Shown piece by piece: positions 46,810 through 55,949 of a stretch of 64,000 bases of DNA; positions within the stretch are counted from its first letter, which is position 1, and every line of letters starts with the position of its first letter. The stretch lies in the NCBI RefSeq assembly GCF_022921055.1, contig NZ_CP095068.1, positions 1 through 64,000 on the forward strand. Reading direction: 5' to 3'. This stretch comes from Hymenobacter volaticus. Its GTDB lineage: Bacteria; Bacteroidota; Bacteroidia; Cytophagales; Hymenobacteraceae. Position numbers and translations under genes: made by a program. The notes beneath the pieces were generated by a model. The model was not told the origin of the DNA. It did not search any database and saw nothing but the letters and a program-made list of their open reading frames with translations.

Positions 46810-47868
46810 GTGCAAAACAGATTGGAGTTGAAAAAGCGAATTCTTATTCACGATATTGCTAAACACTTAGACGTGTCCATTGCGACCGTATCGCTGGTGC
46901 TGAATGGCAGGGCCAAGGAAAAGCGTATCAGCGACGTGCTGGCCGAAAAAGTGTTGAACTACGTGAAGGAGGTTGGCTACAAACCCAATCAGCTGGCTAA
47001 AAGCCTGCGTTCCGGTAAAACGCACGTTCTGGGCCTGGTAGTAGAGGACATTGCCAACCCTTTTTTCGCTTCTGTGGCAAGGCTAATCGAAAGAAAGGCG
47101 CTCGAACATGGCTACCACATCATCTATTGCAGCACCAACCGGGACCCGGCCAAGACCAAGGATATACTCACTATGTTCGAGGAGCGGCACGTGGACGGCT
47201 ACGTTCTCGCGTTGCCCGAAGGCCTTGAAAGCGAAGTGAGTGCCTTGGTGCGCAGCGGTAAACCGTTGGTCTTGTTTGACCGGGTGCTTTCGGGAGTGTC
47301 GGCCAATGCCGTGGTAGTGGATGGGGCTACGGGCATGTACGAAGCCACTCAGCACCTGCTGGCGCAAGGCTATAAATCCATAGCCTTGATTACAATCCAG
47401 CACGGGCAAACCCAGATGATAACGCGTCGGCAAGGGTACGCTCAGGCCCTGCGGGAGCATACCCTGCCCGAGATGGTGGACGAGATTGTGCTGCAACAAG
47501 AGCCGGCGCAAATTATCAGTCAGATGGCAGCTTTCTTTCAGGCCCATCCGCACTGCGAAGCGGTATTATTCACAACCAATTACTTGGGCTTATATGGTTT
47601 AGAGGCGCTCAACCAGATAGGGTGGTCGGTTCCGAAGCGTATTGCGGTTGTTTCTTTCGATGACAATGCCTTGTTCAGGCTTTATTCTTCCCCCATTACG
47701 GTGGTAGCACAGCCCCTGGAAGCAATGGCAGAGGAAATTGTGAAAGTGCTTCTGACTGCGCTACAAGGTGGCAAGCAAACCAACGGCATGATGCTGCTGC
47801 AACTAACACCCAAACTGCTGATTCGGCAGTCGTCGATTCGGCCTGCTAGCCCTACCCGCGCCAAGTAG
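46810..47868 (+). CDS. LacI-family transcriptional regulator (locus 2)
   Basis: This 352-residue regulator has an N-terminal LacI helix-turn-helix (HDIAKHLDVSIATVSLVLNG, about residues 14-33, then the hinge YKPNQLAKSLRSGKTH) and a periplasmic-binding-protein-like sugar-sensing domain (VLGLVVEDIANPFFASVAR, VSFDDNALFRLYSSPITVV). The frame opens with GTG at 46810. It follows the repaired GH92 stop by 31 bases, so it is likely co-transcribed and controls the two operators at 44108 and 44366. Effector unknown. Confidence 0.92.
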   Translation: MQNRLELKKRILIHDIAKHLDVSIATVSLVLNGRAKEKRISDVLAEKVLNYVKEVGYKPNQLAKSLRSGKTHVLGLVVEDIANPFFASVARLIERKALEHGYHIIYCSTNRDPAKTKDILTMFEERHVDGYVLALPEGLESEVSALVRSGKPLVLFDRVLSGVSANAVVVDGATGMYEATQHLLAQGYKSIALITIQHGQTQMITRRQGYAQALREHTLPEMVDEIVLQQEPAQIISQMAAFFQAHPHCEAVLFTTNYLGLYGLEALNQIGWSVPKRIAVVSFDDNALFRLYSSPITVVAQPLEAMAEEIVKVLLTALQGGKQTNGMMLLQLTPKLLIRQSSIRPASPTRAK

Positions 47869-48049
47869 AATAGAAAGCGGCAGCCAATGCGTGAGCAGCA
47901 GGAAGGCATCTACTAGTGGACTCCAACCAAACATGCCCGAGAAAAGAGTAGAAGCATTCTTTCCGTCAAGCCTCCATTCATAGAAACCTACGCCTTTCAG
48001 GCGCACACTATTTTTCTTACCCTCCTACCCACACTAGTTTCATTAGCCT

Positions 48050-49792
48050 ATGAGCACGTTTCAGATCAAGAAATCGGGCACCGTCTACGATGCCATCATT
48101 GTCGGTTCAGGCGCGGGGGGCGGAATGGCCGGCTACGTGTTGGCGCACGCCGGCCTAAAGGTATTGATGTTGGAAGCCGGGGCTTTCTTCGACCCCGCTA
48201 AAGACGCCCAACAACTTAAGTTCCCCTACGAGTCGCCACGCCGGGGAGCCTCTACCACCAGGCCCTTCGGGGATTTCGACGCCGCCTATGGGGGGTGGGA
48301 ACTGGAAGGAGAACCCTATACCACCAAAGACAAAACCGAATTCAATTGGTTTCGGGCGCGCATGCTCGGTGGCCGCACCAACCACTGGGGCCGTATCTCT
48401 TTGCGCATGGGCCCCAAAGATTTCAAGAGCCACCACATCGACGGCCTCACCGACGATTGGCCTATCACCTACGAAGAAGTGAAACCCTTCTACGACAAGG
48501 TTGACCGCCTTATTGGGATATATGGCACCGTGGAGGGCCTGGAAGATGAACCCGACGGTATTTTCATGGCGCCGCCCAAGCCGCGGCTCAACGAGCTATT
48601 CATCAAGAAAGGAGCCGAAAAAGCCGGGGTGAAAGTAATACCCGGTCGCGGCTCGGTGCTGACCGAGAGCTTGCCCAACAACAAAGATCGGGGCGCCTGT
48701 TTTTACTGCGGACAGTGTGGCCGGGGCTGTAAGGTCTACGGAGACTTTTCGTCTTCTTCGTGCCTGGTGATTCCAGCCATGAAAACCGGCAATTTGCAAG
48801 TCCTGACCAACGCCATGGTGCGCGAAGTGCTAACCGGCCCTAATGGCTTAGCGACTGGCGTGTCGTACGTCGATAAAAACGATTTGCAGGAGTACCAGGT
48901 CCGGGGCAAGATGGTTATCCTGGGAGCCAGTGCCGGGGAATCGGCTCGGCTCTTGCTCAATTCGGTTTCCAGCAACCACCCAAACGGCTTGGCAAACAGC
49001 AGCGGGGTAGTAGGGAAATACTTGCACGACTCCACCGGGGCCAGCCTCAGCGGCTTTTTACCGCAGTTGATGGACCGCAAGCGTTACAACGAAGACGGGG
49101 TGGGCAGCGTCCACATTTATACCCCTTGGTGGCTGGACAACAAGAAGCTGGATTTCCCCCGCGGTTATCATATCGAATACGGTGGCGGCATGCGCATGCC
49201 TTCTTACGGCTTCGGCAATGGCATCCACAACATCAACGGGTTGGTGCCCGGTCGCGACGGAAAGCCCAAAGAAGCCGGCGGCTTCGGGGCGTCGCTGAAA
49301 GACGATTACCGCCGCTTTTTTGGTTCGCAAATCGGGATGGCTGGCCGGGGTACCGCCATTGCCCGCATCGATAACTACTGCGAAATCGACCACGACGTGG
49401 TCGATAAATACGGTATTCCCGTGCTTAAATTCCATTACAAATGGACAGATGCTGAAATCAAGCAAGCCAAGCACATGCAGGAAACCTTCCAGTCCATCAT
49501 GCATGAAATGGGCGCCATCATCACGTCCAAAGTTCCGGGTCCCGAAACCAATTACGGCCTAGAAGCGCCCGGCCGAATTATTCACGAAGTGGGCACGGTA
49601 AGAATGGGCGACGACCCCAAAAAGTCGGCCCTTAATAAGTGGTGCCAGGCCCACGACTGCAAAAACCTGTTTGTGGTCGATGCGGCTCCGTTCGTGCAGC
49701 AAGGCGATAAAAACGCAACGTGGACCATTCTGGCTCTGTCCATGCGCACGAGCGAGTACATTCTGGAGCAGCGCAAAAAACTATCTGTGTAA
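48050..49792 (+). CDS. GMC-family FAD-dependent sugar dehydrogenase, large subunit
   Basis: This 580-residue flavoprotein has the FAD-binding start [36 protein letters not shown], and the C-terminal [12 protein letters not shown] and [19 protein letters not shown] of GMC oxidoreductases. A cysteine cluster at residues 217, 220, 223 and 227 ([11 protein letters not shown]) matches the Fe-S insert of FAD-dependent glucose or glucoside dehydrogenases that pass electrons to a cytochrome. The next gene encodes the matching small subunit. The likely reaction is oxidation of a sugar or sugar polyol in the periplasm; the exact substrate cannot be told. No cytochrome gene is adjacent. Confidence 0.9.
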   Translation: MSTFQIKKSGTVYDAIIVGSGAGGGMAGYVLAHAGLKVLMLEAGAFFDPAKDAQQLKFPYESPRRGASTTRPFGDFDAAYGGWELEGEPYTTKDKTEFNWFRARMLGGRTNHWGRISLRMGPKDFKSHHIDGLTDDWPITYEEVKPFYDKVDRLIGIYGTVEGLEDEPDGIFMAPPKPRLNELFIKKGAEKAGVKVIPGRGSVLTESLPNNKDRGACFYCGQCGRGCKVYGDFSSSSCLVIPAMKTGNLQVLTNAMVREVLTGPNGLATGVSYVDKNDLQEYQVRGKMVILGASAGESARLLLNSVSSNHPNGLANSSGVVGKYLHDSTGASLSGFLPQLMDRKRYNEDGVGSVHIYTPWWLDNKKLDFPRGYHIEYGGGMRMPSYGFGNGIHNINGLVPGRDGKPKEAGGFGASLKDDYRRFFGSQIGMAGRGTAIARIDNYCEIDHDVVDKYGIPVLKFHYKWTDAEIKQAKHMQETFQSIMHEMGAIITSKVPGPETNYGLEAPGRIIHEVGTVRMGDDPKKSALNKWCQAHDCKNLFVVDAAPFVQQGDKNATWTILALSMRTSEYILEQRKKLSV

Positions 49793-49812
49793 AGCCCTCT
49801 ATCTTCCTTCCA

Positions 49813-50433
49813 ATGAAAAGACGTGATTCGCTGAAAGCCATTGGCCTGACGGCCCTGTCTACCGGGTTGCTGCTCGACGCTTGTAAAAGTGACGTAAGCA
49901 AAGCCACTGAGAAAGCCGCCGCGCCCGCCGCCGATACCGCCGGCAAGCAAGCGTTTGAAATAGAGCGCGACAAGAAACTACACGCCGAGACATTTTTCAC
50001 TCCGCATGAAATGGCCACGATTACCGTGTTGGTCGACATTATTATTCCCAAAGACGAGAAATCCGGGAGTGCCTCCGACGCGAAGGTGCCCGAGTTCATA
50101 GAGTTTATAGCAAAGGATATTCCCGAGCACCAAGTGCCGCTGCGCGGTGGCTTGCGGTGGCTGGATGTTCAGTGCTCTAATCGGTTTCAACACGCGTTTG
50201 TAGACTGTACTGCGCAGCAGCGCATTGAAATGGTCAGCGAAATAGCATATCCGCTCAAAGCCAAGCCGGAGATGAAGCAAGGGGTGAACTTTTTCAACCG
50301 CATGCGCGACCTGACGGCTACCGGATTCTTCACCAGCAAAATCGGAATTGCGGATATCGGCTACGTAGGCAACAAGCCCAACCGATGGGAAGGCGTGCCC
50401 GAAGACGTGCTCAAGCAATACGGAATGGCATAA
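49813..50433 (+). CDS. Gluconate 2-dehydrogenase subunit 3-type protein
   Basis: This 206-residue small subunit matches the gluconate_2-dh3 family, which escorts and stabilises GMC dehydrogenases for Tat export. It begins [20 protein letters not shown], a twin-arginine signal, with a lipobox DAC nearby, then the family segment [17 protein letters not shown] and RFQHAF. The start at 49813 is chosen over 49720. It follows the GMC gene by 20 bases, so both are one operon; the large subunit has no signal of its own and would be carried out with this one. Confidence 0.9.
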   Translation: MKRRDSLKAIGLTALSTGLLLDACKSDVSKATEKAAAPAADTAGKQAFEIERDKKLHAETFFTPHEMATITVLVDIIIPKDEKSGSASDAKVPEFIEFIAKDIPEHQVPLRGGLRWLDVQCSNRFQHAFVDCTAQQRIEMVSEIAYPLKAKPEMKQGVNFFNRMRDLTATGFFTSKIGIADIGYVGNKPNRWEGVPEDVLKQYGMA

Positions 50434-50447
50434 GTGCGCAGGTAAAG

Positions 50448-50488
50448 CGTCTGTCAGAGGTAAGCTTAATTTGCGCCACTGGCAGACG
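50448..50488 (+). terminator. Hairpin after the dehydrogenase operon
   Basis: CGTCTGTCAG at 50448-50457 pairs with CTGGCAGACG at 50479-50488 with one G:T pair and a 21-base loop. It lies 15 bases past the stop codon; there is no clear T run. Confidence 0.5.
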
Positions 50489-50754
50489 TACTGCTTTCCG
50501 GAATAGTACTCAATCTAGTTAAGTAAGGCAGAGCAAGCTATAAACCAATCCGAGTCCATTACGCCGAGAATAAATTACAACTTTGTCCACTTAGAGGCCC
50601 TACGTGCTGTATTGTAGGCATTAGGCATCTAATCGAGGGGAGCAAGACAATTACGAACTATCTGACTTTACGGCACATCTCGTCTTCTGGTATTTAGAAG
50701 CTGGCTTAGGATTAAGCTAAGTCCTGCCAAGCGCGAATATTTGTGTACTTTAAA
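50489..50754. other. Intergenic region before the second LacI gene
   Basis: About 270 bases with no gene. GCTTA at 50704-50708 and TAAGC at 50713-50717 form a small inverted repeat. Nothing else was recognised. Confidence 0.35.
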
Positions 50755-51813
50755 ATGATCAGGAACTGCTTCAACTGGAATCCATTGAATAAAAAACGCA
50801 TTTCCATAACCGACATTGCGGAGCAGTTGAGCCTTTCTATTTCAACTGTCTCCCGCGCATTGAGCGACCATCCAGGCATTAGCGACGCAACCAAAAAACG
50901 GGTTATAAAGCTGGCTAAAGCGCAAAACTATCAGCCAAATTATATGGCCGCGGCCCTACGCAAGGGGCGCAGCAACCTACTAGGCATTATAGTACCCCAC
51001 ATCGACGGCCACTTTTTCACTATGGTAGTGAAAGGGGTAGAAGCAGTGGCTAGCAAGGCCGGATTCAACGTTCTGATTTGCCAATCCAACGAAGACGTAG
51101 CGCACGAGAGCACCAACATCGATACCCTGCTGAATGCGCAAGTAGACGGCATTTTGGTTTCTTTGGCTCGTACCACCCGCGACTCTTCCCACTTCGACAA
51201 GGTTCTTAAACAAGGTATCCCGCTGGTGTTTTTCGACCGTATTCTCGAAGGAAAGCAAGTAAATGCAGTCGTGCTGGACGACCGAGAAGGAGGATATCTT
51301 TCCACCAAACACCTGATCCAACAAGGTTATCGACGCATTGCGCATTTTGCCGGACCGCAACATCTTAACATCTATAAATACCGGCGTCTAGGTTACGAAG
51401 ATGCTCTTCGTGAAGCCAATCTACCTGTCGAGCCAACGTATACCGTTATCAACGACATGACGCTGGAGGATGGTATCGAAGGGATGAAGCAGCTTCTAGA
51501 CCTGCCTATTCCTCCCGACGCCGTGTTTTCGGCCAGTGATTTTTCGGCGGTAGGAGCGCTCCAGTTGCTTAAAAGCCGTCATATTCAGGTACCACAGGAT
51601 ATAGCCATTTCCGGCTTTAGCAACGAGACCTTTACTGCTCTCACTGAGCCCATGATTACGTCAGTGGATCAGCATTGTGAGCAGATGGGCCAGTCGGCCG
51701 TCGAGCTTTTCCTTCAAATCTTGAAAGAGAAAAATAATAACTTTTCGCCCCGTCGTGTAGTCCTGCAACCAGATCTAGTGGTGCGTAATTCCACAACGCG
51801 CAACTCTCAGTAG
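50755..51813 (+). CDS. LacI-family transcriptional regulator (third locus)
   Basis: This 352-residue regulator starts at ATG 50755 (a GTG at 50743 is also possible). It has the helix-turn-helix ITDIAEQLSLSISTVSRALS and hinge YQPNYMAAALRKGRS, then a sugar-sensing domain (LLGIIVPHIDGHFFTMVVKG, ISGFSNETFTALTEPMITSV). The first recognition helix (LSISTVSRAL) differs from that of the other LacI protein (VSIATVSLVL). It precedes the SusC gene by 876 bases and is the natural candidate for the twin operators at 52557-52614. Confidence 0.92.
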   Translation: MIRNCFNWNPLNKKRISITDIAEQLSLSISTVSRALSDHPGISDATKKRVIKLAKAQNYQPNYMAAALRKGRSNLLGIIVPHIDGHFFTMVVKGVEAVASKAGFNVLICQSNEDVAHESTNIDTLLNAQVDGILVSLARTTRDSSHFDKVLKQGIPLVFFDRILEGKQVNAVVLDDREGGYLSTKHLIQQGYRRIAHFAGPQHLNIYKYRRLGYEDALREANLPVEPTYTVINDMTLEDGIEGMKQLLDLPIPPDAVFSASDFSAVGALQLLKSRHIQVPQDIAISGFSNETFTALTEPMITSVDQHCEQMGQSAVELFLQILKEKNNNFSPRRVVLQPDLVVRNSTTRNSQ

Positions 51814-52556
51814 CTCTCCCCTTTCAACTGATTAAGTTAACTCTAACTGCAAGACTTCGGGTTTCAGGTTCATCCCCGACAATGCCGATATCTATTTCGC
51901 GTGTTGCTAGGCTGCCTTGTGCTATGTCACAAGTTTGCAAATAGATACTAAGCTACTTTAGGAGTAGCGTCATTAAGTGCCTGCACTATACAAGTTTTTG
52001 TGCTTACTGTCCTTTGGGTTTGAATCCTTATTGAAGGCTGGATAAGACGAACCTAAGATTAAGTATTACCGAATTCTGGATTAACGTCTACTTAATAGAT
52101 GTATAACGATAGTGTTTGCACATCATCTTATGCAAACCTTTGTGTAAAAAAAGGTGGCCCATCATAACGTTAAATAAGTTGCTTGATCGGCATATAATTT
52201 TCCCTCAGAGACGTACTGAAAATCAATTGATTAAATAGTATTCCTTTGCAAATAAATGCAATTTAATAGCCTATATATCGCTTATTGAAAGAATTTATAT
52301 ATTAATAATACAAAAATATGTGTCCGTCTTATGTTTGGGTACAGCGTATGATATGGCAGTAAAATGTTATATTTGATTCCATATATATAAGTGCAGGAAT
52401 GAGAGTTTCTGAAGTTTTTATTTGGTTTTAAGGCAAAGGTTTGCATACTTATCGGCCAGTAACTCATCCTTTCTATTTCGGACCGTTTCGTTTTAGCACA
52501 GCAAACAGGTAGTTGCCTGTAATAATTGATGTGTAGCAGCGGAAATGCTTATTAAT
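51814..52556. other. Long AT-rich intergenic region before SusC
   Basis: About 740 bases between the LacI gene and the operator pair, rich in A+T (for example 52200-52400). A 61-codon minus-strand open frame has no protein character. A single half operator, GTTTTAGCA, occurs at 52490-52498. The region may hold an untranslated leader or a small RNA, but nothing could be supported. Confidence 0.4.
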
Positions 52557-52574
52557 TGCTAATACGTTTTAGCA
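52557..52574. promoter_or_regulatory. LacI-type operator, copy 1 of 2 (third locus)
   Basis: TGCTAATACGTTTTAGCA is an 18-bp near-palindrome with a central CG. It is the exact reverse complement of the second copy, starts 40 bases upstream of it and lies 116 bases before the SusC start codon. Confidence 0.8.
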
Positions 52575-52596
52575 AGCAGATAAAGTATTGGCCTTT

Positions 52597-52614
52597 TGCT
52601 AAAACGTATTAGCA
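52597..52614. promoter_or_regulatory. LacI-type operator, copy 2 of 2 (third locus)
   Basis: TGCTAAAACGTATTAGCA repeats copy 1 in inverse orientation; 40 bases is close to four helical turns, so two dimers would lie on the same face. It lies 76 bases upstream of the SusC start codon. Confidence 0.8.
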
Positions 52615-52689
52615 TGAAGCTGATTCAATTAGGGAAATCTGCCTTGCTTTCGCTTACAGTTCCATTTCTATAATCAAACACCCACGCTT

Positions 52690-55600
52690 ATGAAAAACCG
52701 AGTACCTATTAGGAAGGTCCGTCATCTCACGCGGGCTTCACTTACTCCCATTGCGTTGTGCGCTTCAGTTGGAGTCAGCTTTGGCTCTCCGATTGACAGC
52801 AACTATACAGCATCCAATCGGGATGGAGCGGCAGTGGCTGTCGATGCGAAGTTGGTTGATATCACCGTAACGGGTACGGTCACTGATACCAAGGGTGAGG
52901 GTTTGCCCGGTGTCAATGTGGTCGTGAAAGGCACTACCAACGGCACGCAAACCGATGCACAGGGAAACTTCAGCATTACGGTGCCCGACCAGGGGGCCGT
53001 GCTGGCATTCTCCTTTATTGGCTACAAGCCGCAAGAAGTTGCAGCTAATTCCACTGCTAAGCTTGCTATAAAACTGGTTTCCGACGACCAAGCTCTGGAA
53101 GAAGTAGTAGTGGTTGGCTACGGCACCCAGTCGCGAGCGACAGTTACTGGGGCCATCAGTAGCACCAATTCCGCAGCCATTACTCGCACGCCCGCCGGCT
53201 CTACTTCTGAGGCCCTCGTGGGCCGCATACCGGGTGTCTCGGCCCGGCAGGCTGACGCTCGCCCCGGTGGAAGTGCCAGCATCCAAATTCGTAATCTAGG
53301 TGACCCACTCTATGTTATTGATGGAGTAGTAGCCGACGCTGGCCAGTTCAATAATCTAGGTATCAATGACATTGAGAATATCTCCATTCTTAAAGACGCT
53401 TCAGCTGCTATCTATGGGTTGCGAGCCGCCAACGGGGTGGTGCTGGTAACGACTAAGCGGGGAGAAAAAGGCAAGCCAACCATCAATATCTCCGGCTATT
53501 ATGGCCTGCAAAACTTCACGCGTTTTCCGCACCCGGCCAATGCGTACCAGCACGTTCGGGCGCTGGCTGAAGCGGGCCAGAACCAAGGCAGAACGCCAGT
53601 TAACGAGCCGGTAAAAGGTGAGAATATTACGCCGGACGTGCTGGAAAAATGGCGGACAGGTGCACCCGGCTACGAGAGCTTTGATTACTACAAATTTGTA
53701 TTTCGCCCTGATGTGCCGCGTTACTATGTGAACGGCAGCTTTTCGGGTGGTTCCGATAATGTCCGGTTTTACGTATCAGGCAGTCACTTCGGGCAAGAGG
53801 CAATTATCAAAGATTTCAAATTTAGTCGTACCAACTTACAAGCCAACGTAGATGCTAACATAACGCAACGGCTAAAAATCGGCACGCAAATCTCGGCACG
53901 CCTCGAGGACCGTTTTACGCTGGGCGTACCAGGCGGCGACGACTATTTCAACCCCTTGTTGAGCGTGTTTAGCATGTGGCCCACCGAGCGGCCGTATGCC
54001 AACGACAACCCCAACTACATCAACCAGACCCACAACGTCAACGTTAACCCGGCCACTTATACGGAGGCAATAACAGGTTATTATACTGACTATTACCGGG
54101 CGGCTAAAGGCAACTTCACAGCCGAGTATAATTTCGATTTTGGCTTGAGCGCCAAGGCTATTGGTTCTTACAACTACACCAATCGTCTCGCGAATGGCTT
54201 CGAGTATACCTATAACGCCTACCGTTACAACCCTGCCACTGACGTCTACGAAACCAGCCCTGCTTTCGGCAACCAAAACCCGTACCGCGAAAGACGAACC
54301 CGGAACAAAATTGACCGCTACGGGCAGTTGCAACTCAACTACAACAAAACGTTTGGCGACCATAGCGTGTCAGCCGTAGCCGCTTACGAGCGCTACGATA
54401 CCGATGACCGGGAGTATGGCCTCAACACCGTACCACCCAACAATACCATTCCGCTGCTACTGTTTGCCAATGCCCGCAATCTGGACGATAGAATAAGCGA
54501 ACGAGCCCGAGCAGGCTACATAGGTCGGGTAAATTATAATTACAAACAGAAATACCTGCTGGAGGTGCTCGGGCGCTACGACGGCTCGTGGTTGTTCCGA
54601 GAAGATAGCCGCTACGGCTTTTTCCCTGGCGCCTCGGTGGGCTGGCGCATCAGCGAAGAACCATTCATCAAGGAGAGCATTGGTAATGTGCTGAGCGAAC
54701 TGAAGCTGCGCGGTAGCTACGGACGCACCGGCGCCGATGACTTAGATGACCCGGATAACCTGAATTATTTAGTTCCCCCTTACAGCTACATAGGTGGTTA
54801 CCAGTTCCCAGACCGTAGCTCTATCTTTAATGGCAGCTATGTTATCGGTGTTGATCCGCGCAACCCGCCGATTACCACGCTTTCTTGGATAACCAACCAA
54901 TCGACAAATATCGGTTTAGACTTCGGTTTCTTAGAAGGTAAAATAACAGGTCAGTTCGATGTTTTTGAGCGCCGCCGTAAGGGACTACTTGCACAACCTC
55001 TTGATGTTCTAATTCCTAGCGAGGTAGGCTACCCCTTGCCCCAAGCAAACCTTAACTCCGACGCTGTACGGGGCATGGAAGGCCTCGTGACGTATTCCGG
55101 TGAGACAAGCGGGTTAAGCTACTCCGTAGGTTTGCATGCTACTCTGGCCCGCAACCGGGATTTAGATCAGTACAAACCTCGCTTTGGTAATTCATGGGAT
55201 CAATACCGCAATGGAATAAATGACCGTTGGGCGTATATCAACTGGGGTTATCAGGTTATCGGGCAATTCCAATCGACAGAAGAAATTGAGAATTACCCAA
55301 TCAACAACGATGGGCAAGGCAACCGCAATCAACTCCCTGGTGATTTTATCTACAAGGATGCTAATGGCGACGGCGCCATCAACTACCTTGACGAGCGGCC
55401 TATCGGCTACGCGGAAGGCGCCACGCCTTATGTTACGTATGCGGTCAACACCACTTTTGGATACAAAGGCTTCACCCTCAAATTTGACTTAGTTGGGGCC
55501 GGCTTGCAAACCTACCGCCGGGAGGTCGAGCAGAGAATACCTTTCCAAAACAACGGCACGTCGCCCAACTACCTCTTTGAGGACCGCTGGCACCGGGAGG

Positions 55601-55935
55601 ATCCATTCAACAACGATAGCCCTTGGATTTCCGGTAAGTACCCCGCGACTCGGCGCGACGATGGAGGCCATCCGAATTACAACCGCCGCAGTGACTTCTG
55701 GATTACCAACGTGCGCTATCTGCGCGTGCGCAACTTGGAGGTAGGCTACGACATTCCGAAACCCTTCTTGGATCGGTTTGGCATTGGTTCGATGCGGGTG
55801 TACGTCAACGGTACCAACCTGTACTCTTTCGACAACATGAAAGAATTTGATCTGGACCCGGAAATTGTCAACAACGGGGGCCTAGTCTACCCGCAGCAAC
55901 GCCTCTATAACGCCGGCTTTTCTATCGGCTTCTAA
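52690..55935 (+). CDS. SusC-like TonB-dependent importer (third locus)
   Basis: This 1081-residue importer has an N-terminal signal region (LTRASLTPIALCASVGVSFG), a carboxypeptidase-like domain (about residues 55-135, TVTGTVTDTKGEGLPGVNVV), the EVVVVGYGTQ segment, a plug and a full barrel ending LYNAGFSIGF. There is no STN domain. It starts the rightward operon SusC-SusD-DUF3823-GH2 and is preceded by paired LacI-type operators. Substrate unknown; the enzymes downstream suggest a beta-linked or arabinose-containing glycan. Confidence 0.95.
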   Translation: MKNRVPIRKVRHLTRASLTPIALCASVGVSFGSPIDSNYTASNRDGAAVAVDAKLVDITVTGTVTDTKGEGLPGVNVVVKGTTNGTQTDAQGNFSITVPDQGAVLAFSFIGYKPQEVAANSTAKLAIKLVSDDQALEEVVVVGYGTQSRATVTGAISSTNSAAITRTPAGSTSEALVGRIPGVSARQADARPGGSASIQIRNLGDPLYVIDGVVADAGQFNNLGINDIENISILKDASAAIYGLRAANGVVLVTTKRGEKGKPTINISGYYGLQNFTRFPHPANAYQHVRALAEAGQNQGRTPVNEPVKGENITPDVLEKWRTGAPGYESFDYYKFVFRPDVPRYYVNGSFSGGSDNVRFYVSGSHFGQEAIIKDFKFSRTNLQANVDANITQRLKIGTQISARLEDRFTLGVPGGDDYFNPLLSVFSMWPTERPYANDNPNYINQTHNVNVNPATYTEAITGYYTDYYRAAKGNFTAEYNFDFGLSAKAIGSYNYTNRLANGFEYTYNAYRYNPATDVYETSPAFGNQNPYRERRTRNKIDRYGQLQLNYNKTFGDHSVSAVAAYERYDTDDREYGLNTVPPNNTIPLLLFANARNLDDRISERARAGYIGRVNYNYKQKYLLEVLGRYDGSWLFREDSRYGFFPGASVGWRISEEPFIKESIGNVLSELKLRGSYGRTGADDLDDPDNLNYLVPPYSYIGGYQFPDRSSIFNGSYVIGVDPRNPPITTLSWITNQSTNIGLDFGFLEGKITGQFDVFERRRKGLLAQPLDVLIPSEVGYPLPQANLNSDAVRGMEGLVTYSGETSGLSYSVGLHATLARNRDLDQYKPRFGNSWDQYRNGINDRWAYINWGYQVIGQFQSTEEIENYPINNDGQGNRNQLPGDFIYKDANGDGAINYLDERPIGYAEGATPYVTYAVNTTFGYKGFTLKFDLVGAGLQTYRREVEQRIPFQNNGTSPNYLFEDRWHREDPFNNDSPWISGKYPATRRDDGGHPNYNRRSDFWITNVRYLRVRNLEVGYDIPKPFLDRFGIGSMRVYVNGTNLYSFDNMKEFDLDPEIVNNGGLVYPQQRLYNAGFSIGF

Positions 55936-55949
55936 ATTCCCACAGCATC

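Noticed and set aside
52282..52467. 61-residue minus-strand open frame before SusC
   Set aside because: Composition follows the AT-rich intergenic DNA; no start context or homology pattern.
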